The notes below the pieces were generated by a model. That model did no database searches, was not told the origin of the DNA, and was given only the letters and a program-made list of their open reading frames with translations. The translations under genes were made by a program, and so were the position numbers. Of a stretch of DNA of 64,000 nt, positions 17,490 to 24,937 are shown in pieces. Positions within the stretch are counted from its first letter, which is position 1; the number at the start of each line of letters is the position of its first letter. The DNA comes from Xylanimonas cellulosilytica DSM 15894 (lineage in GTDB: Bacteria; Actinomycetota; Actinomycetes; Actinomycetales; Cellulomonadaceae), in NCBI RefSeq assembly GCF_000024965.1, contig NC_013530.1, positions 496,001 through 560,000 of the forward strand, read 5' to 3'.

Positions 17490-18908
17490 TCAGGCTCCAG
17501 TCGTGGCAAGGGATGCGGTGGGGGAGGTGGCGGGGGTGGCCGCCTGGGTGATCGCTGGGGTGGCGGCCGGGGTGCGGGCCGCGGTCCAGCGGTTGGCGGG
17601 CACGTCGAGGCCGTAGTGCTCGCGCAGGGTGGTGCCCTCGTACGCGGTGCGGAACAGGCCGCGCGCCCGCAGGATCGGCACGACGTGGTCGACGAACGTC
17701 TCCAGCCCGGACGGCAGCACCGGCGCCATGATGTTGAACCCGTCGGCGGCGCCGTCGTCGTACCAGGCCTGGATCGTGTCCGCGACCTGCTCGGGCGTGC
17801 CCGTGAACGTGCGGTGGCCGCGGCCACCGCCCAGACGGCCGACAAGCTCGCGCACGGTGAGGTTCTCGCGGCGCGCGAGCTGGACGATGAGCGTGTAGCG
17901 GCTCTTGGCGCCCTCGATCTCGTCCTCGTCGGGCAGGTCGGCGGGCAGGTGCCCGTCCAGCGGCAGGTCGTCGGGGCTCACCCGCAGCGTCCGGGCGAGC
18001 TGGGCGACGGCGTAGCGCGGCACGATCAGGTCGTCGAGCTCCCGCTCGAGCGCCTGGGCCTCGGCCTCGGTAGAGCCGATGACGGGCACGATGCCCGGCA
18101 GGATCTTGATCCCCTCCGGGTCGCGGCCGTGGGTCACCGCCCGGTTCTTCAGGTCGAGGTAGAACGCGTGCGTGTCCTCGAACGTCTGGTGGGCGGTGAA
18201 CACCGCCTCCGCATAGCGGGCGGCGAGCTCCTTGCCGTCCTCCGAGGACCCGGCCTGCACGATGACGGGGCGGCCCTGCGGGGTGCGGTGCGTGGTCAGC
18301 GGCCCCGCCACGGAGAAGTGCGTGCCGACGTGATCGATCGCGTGGACCTTGTCGTTGTCGCCCCACACCCCCGAGGCCTTGTCGCCGATGACGGCGTCCT
18401 CCTCCCACGAGTCCCACAGGCCGAAGGCCACGTCGAGGAACTCCGCGGCCCGCTCGTACCGGGTGGCGTGCAGCGGCTGCTCGTCCAGGCCGAAGTTGCG
18501 AGCCGCGGCGGGGCCCGCCGTCGTGACGACGTTCCAGCCCGCGCGACCGCCGGAGACGTGGTCGATCGACGCGAACCGGCGGGCCAGGTTGTACGGCGAG
18601 TTGTACGTCGTCGACGCCGTGCCGATGAGGCCGATGCGCTCGGTGACCGCGGCCAGCGCCGTGAGCACCACGATCGGGTCGAGCGTGCCGGCCGGGCGCC
18701 GGCCGATGTCGCCCCACAGCTGCGGCGAGTCGGCGAAGAACACCGAGTCGAGCGTGCCCGCCTCGGCGATGCGGGCCAGCTGCTGGAAGTGCGCGATGGA
18801 CAGGGACTCCGCCCCGGCCGGCGACGCGGGCAGCCGCCACGACGCCTCGTGGTGGCCCGTGCTCATGAGGAACGCGTTGAGGATCAGGTGTCCAGGTCGG
18901 TGGGTCAT
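17490..18908 (-). CDS. LLM-class flavin-dependent monooxygenase, NtaA/SnaA/DszA family
   Basis: A 472-aa FMNH2-dependent monooxygenase of the nitrilotriacetate/dibenzothiophene-sulfone type. The N-terminus ([19 protein letters not shown]) and the segment [19 protein letters not shown] near residue 110 are typical. Family members oxidise xenobiotic or sulfone substrates with O2, and several act in sulfur scavenging. The start ATG overlaps the ATPase stop by 4 nt. The last about 27 residues are an Ala/Thr/Pro-rich low-complexity tail with repeated AATPA units, beyond the catalytic fold. Confidence 0.88.
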   Translation of the reverse strand: MTHRPGHLILNAFLMSTGHHEASWRLPASPAGAESLSIAHFQQLARIAEAGTLDSVFFADSPQLWGDIGRRPAGTLDPIVVLTALAAVTERIGLIGTASTTYNSPYNLARRFASIDHVSGGRAGWNVVTTAGPAAARNFGLDEQPLHATRYERAAEFLDVAFGLWDSWEEDAVIGDKASGVWGDNDKVHAIDHVGTHFSVAGPLTTHRTPQGRPVIVQAGSSEDGKELAARYAEAVFTAHQTFEDTHAFYLDLKNRAVTHGRDPEGIKILPGIVPVIGSTEAEAQALERELDDLIVPRYAVAQLARTLRVSPDDLPLDGHLPADLPDEDEIEGAKSRYTLIVQLARRENLTVRELVGRLGGGRGHRTFTGTPEQVADTIQAWYDDGAADGFNIMAPVLPSGLETFVDHVVPILRARGLFRTAYEGTTLREHYGLDVPANRWTAARTPAATPAITQAATPATSPTASLATTGA

Positions 18909-19780
18909 GCGGGGATCTCCTGCCGTGCGTGGGGGTCGGGGGTGGCGTTCTCGACGCCGAGCGCCGCGAGCAGCTCGGCGCGCAGCGCGCGGGGGTCCGG
19001 GTGGTCCGCCGGGCTCCGCTCGGCCGCGATCCGGCCGACGTCGAGCACCACCACCCGGTCGGCCAGCACGATCGCCTCGTCGACGTCGTGCGTGACCATG
19101 AGCACCGCGGGACGGTGCCTGGCGAGCAGATCGCGCAGCAGACCGTGCATCCGGGTGCGGGTGAGCGCGTCCAGCGCGCCGAACGGCTCGTCCGCGAGCA
19201 GCAGCTCGGGGGAGCGGACCAGGGAGCGGGCCAGCGACACGCGCTGCTGCTCGCCGCCCGAGAGCTCGCCCGGCCAGGCGCGCTCGCGCCCCGCGAGCCC
19301 CACCTCGGCCAGCGCCGCGGCGCCGGCCCGGCGGGCCTCGGCGCGGCTCAGGCCGGTCGACGCCTCCAGGCCGAGCACCACGTTGTCGAGCACGCGCGCC
19401 CACGGCAGCAGCCGCGAGTCCTGGAACACCACCGACACCGACCGCGGCACCGTGATCTCACCCGTGCCCGGCACGTCCCGGTCCAGCCCGGCGAGCGCCC
19501 GCAGCAGCGTGCTCTTGCCCGACCCGGACCGGCCGAGGATCGCGACGAACTCCCCGGGCGCGATCCGCAGGTCCAGGTGGTCCAGCACGGGGGCGTCCCC
19601 GTAGGCGCGGACCAGGTCGCGGACGACGACGGGGTCGGTCGGTCCGTCAGCCTGGTGGTTGCCCTTCAGTCCCAGGATCTCTGGGTCGGACTGTGGCTGC
19701 GCTCCGCTATGGCGAGTGCCTCGTTCCTCGGCCCTCACCTCCGCTGCGCTCCGCCTCAGTCCTCCAAGGTCTTGCGCCAT
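18905..19780 (-). CDS. ABC transporter ATP-binding protein with repeat-encoded N-terminal extension
   Basis: A 291-aa ATPase of the second organosulfur importer. Walker A GRSGSGKST is at residues 83-91, followed by FQDSRLLPW, LSGGEQQR and LLLADEPFGALD, all intact. The conserved domain begins only near residue 49. The first 48 residues are an unrelated polar stretch, of which about residues 8-29 are encoded by a dispersed repeat (19695-19758). ATG 19780 is supported by a strong Shine-Dalgarno GAGGAGGG and overlaps the permease end by 25 nt; no other ATG/GTG lies between the repeat and the conserved domain. The extension therefore appears to be translated. Confidence 0.9.
   Translation of the reverse strand: MAQDLGGLRRSAAEVRAEERGTRHSGAQPQSDPEILGLKGNHQADGPTDPVVVRDLVRAYGDAPVLDHLDLRIAPGEFVAILGRSGSGKSTLLRALAGLDRDVPGTGEITVPRSVSVVFQDSRLLPWARVLDNVVLGLEASTGLSRAEARRAGAAALAEVGLAGRERAWPGELSGGEQQRVSLARSLVRSPELLLADEPFGALDALTRTRMHGLLRDLLARHRPAVLMVTHDVDEAIVLADRVVVLDVGRIAAERSPADHPDPRALRAELLAALGVENATPDPHARQEIPA
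19695..19758 (-). repeat. Dispersed GAGGAACGAGGCACTCGCC repeat at a stop codon
   Basis: Read on the minus strand, this block begins TGAGGCGGAGCGCAGCGGAG and contains CGAGGAACGAGGCACTCGCC before GCGGAGCGCAGCC. Its first three bases are the TGA stop codon of the permease gene. The same block, about 70 bases long, lies at 63443-63510, where it again begins at a stop codon (nuoK). Here it is also read through as the N-terminus of the ATPase. Confidence 0.85.
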
Positions 19781-20619
19781 GAGAGCGCCCTCCTCTGCAG
19801 CAGACGGACGGCGCTGTCGGCGCTGAAGCCGAGGACGCCGTAGACGACGAGGCCGACGACGATGACGTCCGTCTGCCCGTAGGTGCGGGCGAGCTCCATC
19901 ATGTAGCCGATGCCCGCGGTGGCGTTGACCTGCTCGACGACGACGAGGGCGAGCATCGAGCCCGTCACCGCGAAGCGCAGGCCCAGCAGGAACCCGGGCA
20001 GCGCGCCGGGCAGCACCACGCGGCGGATGAACTGCGCGCGAGGCAGCGAGACCGTCTCGGCGAGCTCGACGAACCGGGCGTCGATGGACCGCAGCCCGTT
20101 GTGGGTGTGGATGTAGATCGGCAGGAACACGCCGATCGCGATCGTGATGACCTTCATCTCCTCGCCGATGCCGAACCAGAGGATCAGCAGCGGCAGCAGT
20201 GCGAGGTTCGGGATGGAGCGCTTGACCTGGATGGGCCCGTCCAGGAGGGCGTCACCCAACCGGCTCAGCCCGGCGATGAGGGCCAGGACGAGGCCGATCG
20301 ACACGCCGAAGAAGAGCCCGAGCGCGGAGCGGTGCAACGAGACCAGCAGGTTCTCCTGCAGCCGTCCGTCCGCGATCAGGTCGGCGCCGGTGGTCACGAC
20401 GGTCCAGGGCGCGGACAGCACCCGAGGGTCGATGAAGCCGGTGGCGGCGCCGACCACCCAGATCAGGGCGAGGGCGGTCACGCCGAGCAGGCCGGCACCC
20501 TTGATCGGGCGGCCCAGCCGCAGCCGGGTGCGCGCCGCGGGGCGGACGTCCGCCGTCGTCGTCGGGCGTGCGGACGTGCGCAGCGAGGTGGCCCCGGGGG
20601 CGGTGATCGTGGCGGTCAC
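19756..20619 (-). CDS. ABC transporter permease, sulfonate type (SsuC/TauC family)
   Basis: A 287-aa membrane permease. The N-terminal 45 residues are cytoplasmic and Thr/Arg-rich. The EAA-type loop VELAETVSLPRAQFIRRVVL is near residues 190-210, and the PGALPGFLLGLRF stretch matches that of the first operon's permease. The GTG start at 20619 overlaps the binding-protein stop by 4 nt (GTGA). It forms the membrane channel for the importer encoded by its two neighbours. Confidence 0.9.
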   Translation of the reverse strand: MTATITAPGATSLRTSARPTTTADVRPAARTRLRLGRPIKGAGLLGVTALALIWVVGAATGFIDPRVLSAPWTVVTTGADLIADGRLQENLLVSLHRSALGLFFGVSIGLVLALIAGLSRLGDALLDGPIQVKRSIPNLALLPLLILWFGIGEEMKVITIAIGVFLPIYIHTHNGLRSIDARFVELAETVSLPRAQFIRRVVLPGALPGFLLGLRFAVTGSMLALVVVEQVNATAGIGYMMELARTYGQTDVIVVGLVVYGVLGFSADSAVRLLQRRALSWRKTLED

Positions 20620-21740
20620 GGTGCACTCCCGTCGGCCTCACGCTGCTCCTGCGCCGCCTGGAAGGCGACCTCGGTGAAGCGGGTGTCGAACAGGTCGGTG
20701 GCGACCAAGGGCTCACGCTCCTGCTCCTTGGAGAGCAGGTCGATGGTCTCCTGGGTGCGCTCGATGCCCTCTGCCCAGTCCTCGGGGATGTCCGGGACGG
20801 TCGCGTGGTCGATGAGGTACTGCGCGTCCTCCTCGTTCAGCCCTTGGTCCTCGATGTAGTACTTCTGCTTCCACTCCTCGGGGTGGTCGGACACCCAGAT
20901 CTTCGCCTTGGCCCACGCGGCGACGTACTGCCGCAGGGCCGCGAGCTTGGCCGGGTCGTCCAGCACCTCGACGGGGGCGTAGAGGTGCGAGGCATCGTCG
21001 CGCAGGTGGTGGTCGATGGCGCCGGCGCCGTCGGCCTCGTACTTCCCGAGGTAGCGCTTGACGGCGGTGCCGCCGACGGGTGCGACGTCGACCTCCTTCG
21101 CGGCGAGCGCCGTCGGGTACACGTCGCCGGTGGACGGCAGCTCGACGAGCGTGACGTCGTCCTGGGTCAGACCGGCGGCGACGAGCGCCTTGAGCACCAG
21201 CGCGCCCTGGGCCTGGCCTGGGCTGTACGCGATCCGCTTGCCCGCCAGGTCCTCGAGCGAGTCGAACGTGACGCCGGGGGCGGAGGCGAGCTTGTAGGTG
21301 GGCGCGGTGTCCCAGTTCTCCTTGTAGAGGGCGGCGATGTTGCGCACCGGCACCCCGGTCCAGGTGGCCTGGAGCGACGGGATCTCGGCCACGGCGCTCA
21401 CGTCGAGCGACCTCGCGCGGAACGCCTCGAGCGACTGCGGGCCGCCGGAGATGTTGGCCCACTCGACCTCGAAGTCGAGCGGGGCGTCGATCTCGTCCCC
21501 GGCGAGCTCCAGGGCGAACTGCGTGGTGGGGTCGCCGATCACCAGGGTGGTGTCCGCGGGCACCGACGTCGGCAGCGGGTCGGTCAGGGCTGCCGTCGTC
21601 GTCGTGTCGGCCTGGGCGCGTCCGGAGCACCCGGTCAGGAGCCCGACGACGACGGCGATCGCGCCGGCCGCGGCGACGGAGCGGGTGCGGGTGGCCCGGC
21701 GGGGACGGCCGGAGGTGGATGGCGGGGCATGAGTGGGCAT
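20616..21740 (-). CDS. ABC transporter substrate-binding lipoprotein, aliphatic sulfonate type
   Basis: A 374-aa periplasmic-type binding protein anchored by a lipobox ending at Cys38 (VVGLLTGCSG). It has the NMT1/SsuA-like pattern, with YSPGQAQGALVLKAL near residue 165 and a ligand-binding stretch around ISGGPQSLEAF near 98. It is the first structural gene of the six-gene minus-strand operon. It diverges from the other system's binding protein, so the two importers probably recognise different ligands. A hairpin overlapping its ribosome site lies directly upstream. Confidence 0.9.
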   Translation of the reverse strand: MPTHAPPSTSGRPRRATRTRSVAAAGAIAVVVGLLTGCSGRAQADTTTTAALTDPLPTSVPADTTLVIGDPTTQFALELAGDEIDAPLDFEVEWANISGGPQSLEAFRARSLDVSAVAEIPSLQATWTGVPVRNIAALYKENWDTAPTYKLASAPGVTFDSLEDLAGKRIAYSPGQAQGALVLKALVAAGLTQDDVTLVELPSTGDVYPTALAAKEVDVAPVGGTAVKRYLGKYEADGAGAIDHHLRDDASHLYAPVEVLDDPAKLAALRQYVAAWAKAKIWVSDHPEEWKQKYYIEDQGLNEEDAQYLIDHATVPDIPEDWAEGIERTQETIDLLSKEQEREPLVATDLFDTRFTEVAFQAAQEQREADGSAP

Positions 21741-21742
21741 GG

Positions 21743-21757
21743 CGAAGGAACCCTTCG
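21743..21757 (-). promoter_or_regulatory. Hairpin overlapping the ribosome binding site of the second sulfur operon
   Basis: CGAAGG, a 3-nt loop and CCTTCG form a perfect 6-bp stem ending two bases before the ATG at 21740. On the minus strand the only plausible Shine-Dalgarno, GAAGGG, lies in this stem. Closing the stem should block initiation. This would fit a Cys-leader attenuator in which leader translation decides whether the site is open; the coupling is inference. Confidence 0.6.
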
Positions 21758-21864
21758 TGGGCAGGGTGACGGGGACCGTGCCGCCCGTGGCAGGCGGCGA
21801 AGGCAGGGGGGCGCCGTTCAGGCGTCAGCGGGCCGGCGGTGGGCCGGCGCCGGACGGGGGTGCG

Positions 21865-21975
21865 TCAGCGGCAGCGTCGACAGCGACAGCCCTGGCGGGC
21901 CGTGTGCAGGCACGACGAGGCGGCCGTGCGCGACGCGGCGCCGGCGGCCTCCTGAAGTCGTTGCGTGCTGCTCAT
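21865..21975 (-). CDS. Cysteine-rich leader peptide (36 aa) of the second sulfur operon
   Basis: A 36-codon ORF from ATG 21975 to TGA 21865. Cys codons are at residues 22, 30, 32 and 35, and the peptide ends CRCRRCR. It lies 124 bases upstream of the binding-protein gene. On the minus strand TACGGT ends seven bases before the ATG, so the mRNA is probably leaderless, as for the leader at 198-275. Position, Cys-loaded C-terminus and the sulfur-scavenging genes downstream support a cysteine-sensing attenuator. The two leaders differ in sequence apart from an MS start and the Cys/Arg end. Confidence 0.75.
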   Translation of the reverse strand: MSSTQRLQEAAGAASRTAASSCLHTARQGCRCRRCR

Positions 21976-21982
21976 GTCAGGG

Positions 21983-21988
21983 ACCGTA
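21983..21988 (-). promoter_or_regulatory. -10 box of the second Cys leader
   Basis: TACGGT on the minus strand, with seven bases to the ATG at 21975. Upstream on the minus strand is an AT-richer patch, GCGTTTTACTTC (22012-22001), that may hold the -35 region. The 455-base span from 21741 to 22195 contains only the leader and two diverging promoter regions. Confidence 0.5.
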
Positions 21989-22089
21989 GGTGCTTCTGAA
22001 GTAAAACGCACCAGAATGCAGGAGGGGTTCCACGATGTGGGATCGCGCCAGCGTGGCGGACCGCTTTTCGTCGTCCGGCAGGCATCGGG

Positions 22090-22095
22090 TAGGCT
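22090..22095 (+). promoter_or_regulatory. Candidate -10 box for the bS22 gene
   Basis: TAGGCT lies about 100 bases before the bS22 start. A T-rich stretch TTTTCGTCG near 22066-22074 is at a plausible -35 distance. A 13-base direct repeat, GGGTTCCACGATG, occurs near 22025 and again near 22138 in the 5' region. Confidence 0.35.
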
Positions 22096-22195
22096 GTCGG
22101 ACGGACTTTCCTGTGTTGGTCGACGCGTTCCCCTCCGGGGTTCCACGATGGACCGACGAGTTCCACCGACCGACACCCGCACCGTGGAGGACCTT

Positions 22196-22294
22196 ATGGG
22201 CTCCGTCATCAAGAAGCGCCGCAAGCGCATGGCGAAGAAGAAGCACCGCAAGCTGCTTCGTAAGACGCGCCACCAGCGCCGCAACAAGAAGTGA
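22196..22294 (+). CDS. Small ribosomal protein bS22 (AURKAIP1/COX24-like)
   Basis: A 32-aa, extremely basic peptide beginning MGSVIKKRRKRMAKKKHRK, matching the actinobacterial AURKAIP1/COX24-domain family seen as protein bS22 in mycobacterial ribosome structures. It binds rRNA in the small subunit. A Shine-Dalgarno GGAGG is five bases upstream, and a strong terminator follows, so it is a single-gene unit. It is shorter than most annotation cut-offs but well supported. Confidence 0.93.
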   Translation: MGSVIKKRRKRMAKKKHRKLLRKTRHQRRNKK

Positions 22295-22299
22295 CGTAC

Positions 22300-22334
22300 C
22301 GAGGCCCGGTCCCCGCGAAGGGGACCGGGCCTCG
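22300..22334. terminator. Intrinsic terminator after the bS22 gene
   Basis: A perfect 15-bp stem (CGAGGCCCGGTCCCC and its complement) with a 5-nt loop GCGAA, starting five bases after the bS22 stop, followed by GTGCTTTG. It lies between convergent genes and may serve both. Confidence 0.9.
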
Positions 22335-22396
22335 TGCTTTGCCCGTTCTGGGCCTGCTCTGGGCCTGGTTCTCGGGGGCTGCGCTCGGGGTCGCCG

Positions 22397-23203
22397 TCAG
22401 GGGGCGAGCCGCTTGCGCACCTGCCGCTGCACGGCCCGCGCCACCAGCCCGACCACCCACGCGGCCCCGGCCCAGGACGCCGTCTTGACGCTGCGCCCGG
22501 CCACCCGGTGGCGCCGGCCGCGGAACTCGCGGATGGGCCAGCCGATGTCACGCGCGTGACGACGCAGGCGGCCGTCAGGGTTGATGGGGCACGGGTGGCC
22601 CACGGCGACCATCATCGGCAGGTCGTTGAGGGAGTCGCCGTAGGCGTACGAGGCCTCGAGGTCGAGGTCCTCGCGCTCGGCCAGCTCGCGCACCGAGTCG
22701 GCCTTGACGGAGCCGTGCATGAGGTCGCCGATGAGCCGGCCGGTGTAGTAGCCGTCCTTGTGCTCGGCCACGGTGCCGAGGCAGCCGGTGGCGCCCAGGC
22801 GCCGGGCGATGAGGCGGCCGATCTCCACGGGGGTCGCCGTCACCAGCCACACCTGGTGGCCCGCGGCGATGTGCTCGTCGAGGAGCTTCTTGGTGCCGGG
22901 GAAGATGCGCAGCTCTAGGACGGTGTCGTAGACCTCCTCGCCCACGGCCGTGACCTCCGCGACGGAGCGGCCCGCGATGAGGCCCAGCGCCCGGGAACGC
23001 ACCTCGTCGATCTGGTCCTTGGACTCCCCGAACATCAGGTACCGGGCCTGGATGATCGCGAACCGCACCAGGTCGACCGTGCCGAAGAACTTGCGCTGGT
23101 AGAGCGCCCGCGCGATGTGGTAGGCGCTCGCGCCGCGGATGACGGTGTTGTCGACGTCGAAGAACGCGGCGACCTGCTTGCGCGGGGCGGCGGCGTCGGA
23201 CAT
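22397..23203 (-). CDS. HAD-superfamily hydrolase, subfamily IB (phosphoserine phosphatase-like)
   Basis: A 268-aa phosphatase. The nucleophile motif DVDNT is at residues 16-20 (Asp16 nucleophile, Asp18 acid/base), motif II VTATP near 127 and motif IV GDSLNDLPM near 200. The C-terminus has a basic, moderately hydrophobic stretch. Family members dephosphorylate phosphoserine or lysophospholipids; the substrate here is not clear. I start at ATG 23203 (MSDAA); a GTG at 23212 is possible. It is divergent from the glutaredoxin-like gene, only 35 bases away. Confidence 0.88.
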   Translation of the reverse strand: MSDAAAPRKQVAAFFDVDNTVIRGASAYHIARALYQRKFFGTVDLVRFAIIQARYLMFGESKDQIDEVRSRALGLIAGRSVAEVTAVGEEVYDTVLELRIFPGTKKLLDEHIAAGHQVWLVTATPVEIGRLIARRLGATGCLGTVAEHKDGYYTGRLIGDLMHGSVKADSVRELAEREDLDLEASYAYGDSLNDLPMMVAVGHPCPINPDGRLRRHARDIGWPIREFRGRRHRVAGRSVKTASWAGAAWVVGLVARAVQRQVRKRLAP

Positions 23204-23238
23204 GCCGACCACCCTATCCGCGCGCGTACGCTGTGGCT

Positions 23239-23511
23239 GTGGACAGGCCGCCGACGCACACCGATCGTGTGGTGCTGTTCACCCGGGCCGGCTGCCACCT
23301 GTGCGACGACGCACGTGAGGTCGTGGCCCGCGTCTGCGGCACGCTGGGTGAGACGTGGCACGAGGTGGACGTCGACACCGGCCCCGAGTCCGCTACCCTG
23401 CGAGACCGGTACGGCGACTACGTGCCCGTCGTCGAGGTCGACGGCGTGCAGCAGGGGTTCTGGCAGGTCGACGGCGACAGGCTGGCGCGCCGGCTCACGG
23501 GGCGCCGCTGA
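23239..23511 (+). CDS. Glutaredoxin-like / thioredoxin-fold small redox protein
   Basis: A 90-aa protein with a thioredoxin-fold start VVLFTRAGCHLCDDA, the redox CxxC being Cys19-Cys22, and a cis-Pro motif YVPVVEVDG near residue 56. It belongs to the DUF836/glutaredoxin-2-like group. GTG 23239 is supported by TACGCT (23227-23232) followed by six bases; GTG 23233 is the alternative. It precedes rex by 37 bases, suggesting a redox-related pair. Confidence 0.85.
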   Translation: MDRPPTHTDRVVLFTRAGCHLCDDAREVVARVCGTLGETWHEVDVDTGPESATLRDRYGDYVPVVEVDGVQQGFWQVDGDRLARRLTGRR

Positions 23512-23548
23512 GCGCTGCGGCGAGCCCGACGGCGAAGGGGAGGTTGCG

Positions 23549-24199
23549 GTGATCGAGACCGGCGAGGCGGCGGTCCCGGCGGCGACGGTGGCGCGGCTGC
23601 CGCACTACCTGCGGGCGCTGCGCGACCTGCAGGCGGCGGGGGTGCGTACGACGTCGTCCACGGAGCTCGCGGAGGCGTCCGGGGTGGGGTCCGCGCAGCT
23701 GCGCAAGGACCTGTCCTACCTCGGCTCGTTCGGCACCCGTGGCGTGGGGTACGACGTCGGGTCGCTGACCGCGGTCATCGCGGGCGCGCTGGGGCTGGGA
23801 TCGACGCACCGGCTCGCCATCATCGGCATCGGCAACCTGGGCCAGGCGCTGGCCAACTACTCGGGCTACACCAAGCGCGGCTTCGAGGTGGTGGCCCTGC
23901 TCGACGTGTCCCCGGCGGTGGTGGGGTCGCGCCCGTCCGGCGGGCTCGCCGTCGAGCCGCTCGACGAGCTGGAGAAGGTGATCGCCGACAAGGGCGTCAC
24001 CATGGTGGTCATCGCGACGCCGGGCCCGGCCGCGCAGTCGGTCGCCGAGCGCGTGGTCGCGTCGGGCGTCCGCGAGATCCTGTCGTTCGCCCCGGTGGCG
24101 CTCCAGCTTCCCGACGACGTCGTCGTGCGGTCGGTGGACGTCGCGGGCGAGCTGCAGATCCTCGCCTTTCACGCCGCGGCACGCGCAGCGGCCCGCTGA
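23549..24199 (+). CDS. rex: Redox-sensing transcriptional repressor Rex
   Basis: A 216-aa NADH/NAD+-sensing repressor. Residues about 1-80 form the winged helix (LRKDLSYLGSFGTRGVGYDV at about 51-70). A Rossmann domain follows with GIGNLGQAL (93-101), and the C-terminal helix swaps between subunits. High NADH releases Rex from TTGTGAANNNNTTCACAA-like sites and turns on respiratory genes. The GTG start has a Shine-Dalgarno AAGGGGAGG. I found no Rex site next to its own gene, but two near-perfect ones upstream of men/nuo genes at 36830 and 50643, implying that respiration genes in this window are targets. Confidence 0.93.
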   Translation: MIETGEAAVPAATVARLPHYLRALRDLQAAGVRTTSSTELAEASGVGSAQLRKDLSYLGSFGTRGVGYDVGSLTAVIAGALGLGSTHRLAIIGIGNLGQALANYSGYTKRGFEVVALLDVSPAVVGSRPSGGLAVEPLDELEKVIADKGVTMVVIATPGPAAQSVAERVVASGVREILSFAPVALQLPDDVVVRSVDVAGELQILAFHAAARAAAR

Positions 24200-24202
24200 A
24201 CC

Positions 24203-24269
24203 CCCTTTGAACGTACGCCCCACTGCCGTTCTGGCGTCCAGAACGGCAGTGGGGCGTACGTTCAAAGGG
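24203..24269. repeat. Perfect 32-bp-stem palindrome between rex and yceI-like genes
   Basis: The arms 24203-24234 and 24238-24269 are exactly complementary with a 3-nt loop, CGT. The left arm begins CCCTTTGAACGTACGCCCCA. It fills the gap between two convergent genes almost completely and probably terminates both. Its length and perfection exceed an ordinary terminator, and no T-tract follows on either side. Confidence 0.93.
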
Positions 24270-24277
24270 AGGGGGAC

Positions 24278-24829
24278 TCAGGCCTGCTTGATCGCCGAGA
24301 TGTCGAGGGCGATCTTGACCTTGTCGCCCACCAGGAAGCCGCCGGCCTCGAGCGCGGCGTTCCAGGTCAGCCCGTAGTCGGCGCGCGAGATCTCGATCTC
24401 GGCCTCGAAGCCGGCGCGCGCGTTGCCGAACGGGTCGGTGGCCGTGCCGGCGAACTCGGTGGGCAGCTCGACCTGGTTGGTCACGCCGTTGATGGTGAGG
24501 TCGCCGACGACGACGAGCTCGTTCCCGTCGACCTTGACCGTCGTCGACGCGAAGGTCCAGGTGGGGTTGGCCTCGGCGTGCCAGAAGTCCGCGGAGGTGA
24601 GGTGCTGGTCGCGGTTCGCGTCGCCGGTGTTCACCGAGGCAGCGTCCAGCACGGCCGTGACGGTCGACGCCTCGAGGTTCTCACCGACGGTGATGGTGCC
24701 CGAGGCGATCGCGATGGTGCCGCGGACCTTGGCGATGCCCGCGTGGCGCACGGAGAACGACGCGGTCGAGTGCGAGGCGTCGATGACGTAGGTGCCTGCG
24801 GTCAGGTCGCCGGGAAGCTGGGTGGCCAT
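24278..24829 (-). CDS. YceI family (lipocalin-like) protein
   Basis: A 183-aa protein with the YceI beta-barrel pattern: an opening GTYVIDASHSTASFSVRH, then LTSADFWHAEANPTW near residue 80 and VKIALDISA at the end. YceI proteins bind polyisoprenoid chains; the form here has no signal peptide and is cytoplasmic. ATG 24829 has a Shine-Dalgarno GAGGAG. It is divergent from a MarR regulator that probably controls it. Confidence 0.9.
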   Translation of the reverse strand: MATQLPGDLTAGTYVIDASHSTASFSVRHAGIAKVRGTIAIASGTITVGENLEASTVTAVLDAASVNTGDANRDQHLTSADFWHAEANPTWTFASTTVKVDGNELVVVGDLTINGVTNQVELPTEFAGTATDPFGNARAGFEAEIEISRADYGLTWNAALEAGGFLVGDKVKIALDISAIKQA

Positions 24830-24875
24830 GGAGATGCTCCTCTGAAAGGTCGATCGTGTGGTTGCGGCCGAGAAT

Positions 24876-24914
24876 GTTGAAGCCTCAACCGTTGCCGTGG
24901 TTGAACGCGTAACC
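24876..24914. promoter_or_regulatory. Candidate MarR operators between yceI-like and marR genes
   Basis: Two short inverted repeats lie in the 108-bp divergent region: GTTGA-N4-TCAAC at 24876-24889 and GGTT-N8-AACC at 24899-24914. The marR -10 box TACCGT (24926-24931) is close by. A MarR dimer encoded next door could bind both and repress both genes; this is inference. Confidence 0.45.
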
Positions 24915-24937
24915 ATGAACTCGCGTACCGTATTCCC

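Noticed and set aside
15388-21740. A nitrate or taurine transport operon instead of a sulfonate/sulfone operon
   Set aside because: The two flavin monooxygenases and the Cys-rich leader point to organosulfur use; no nitrate reductase or taurine dioxygenase is present. The exact substrate stays open.
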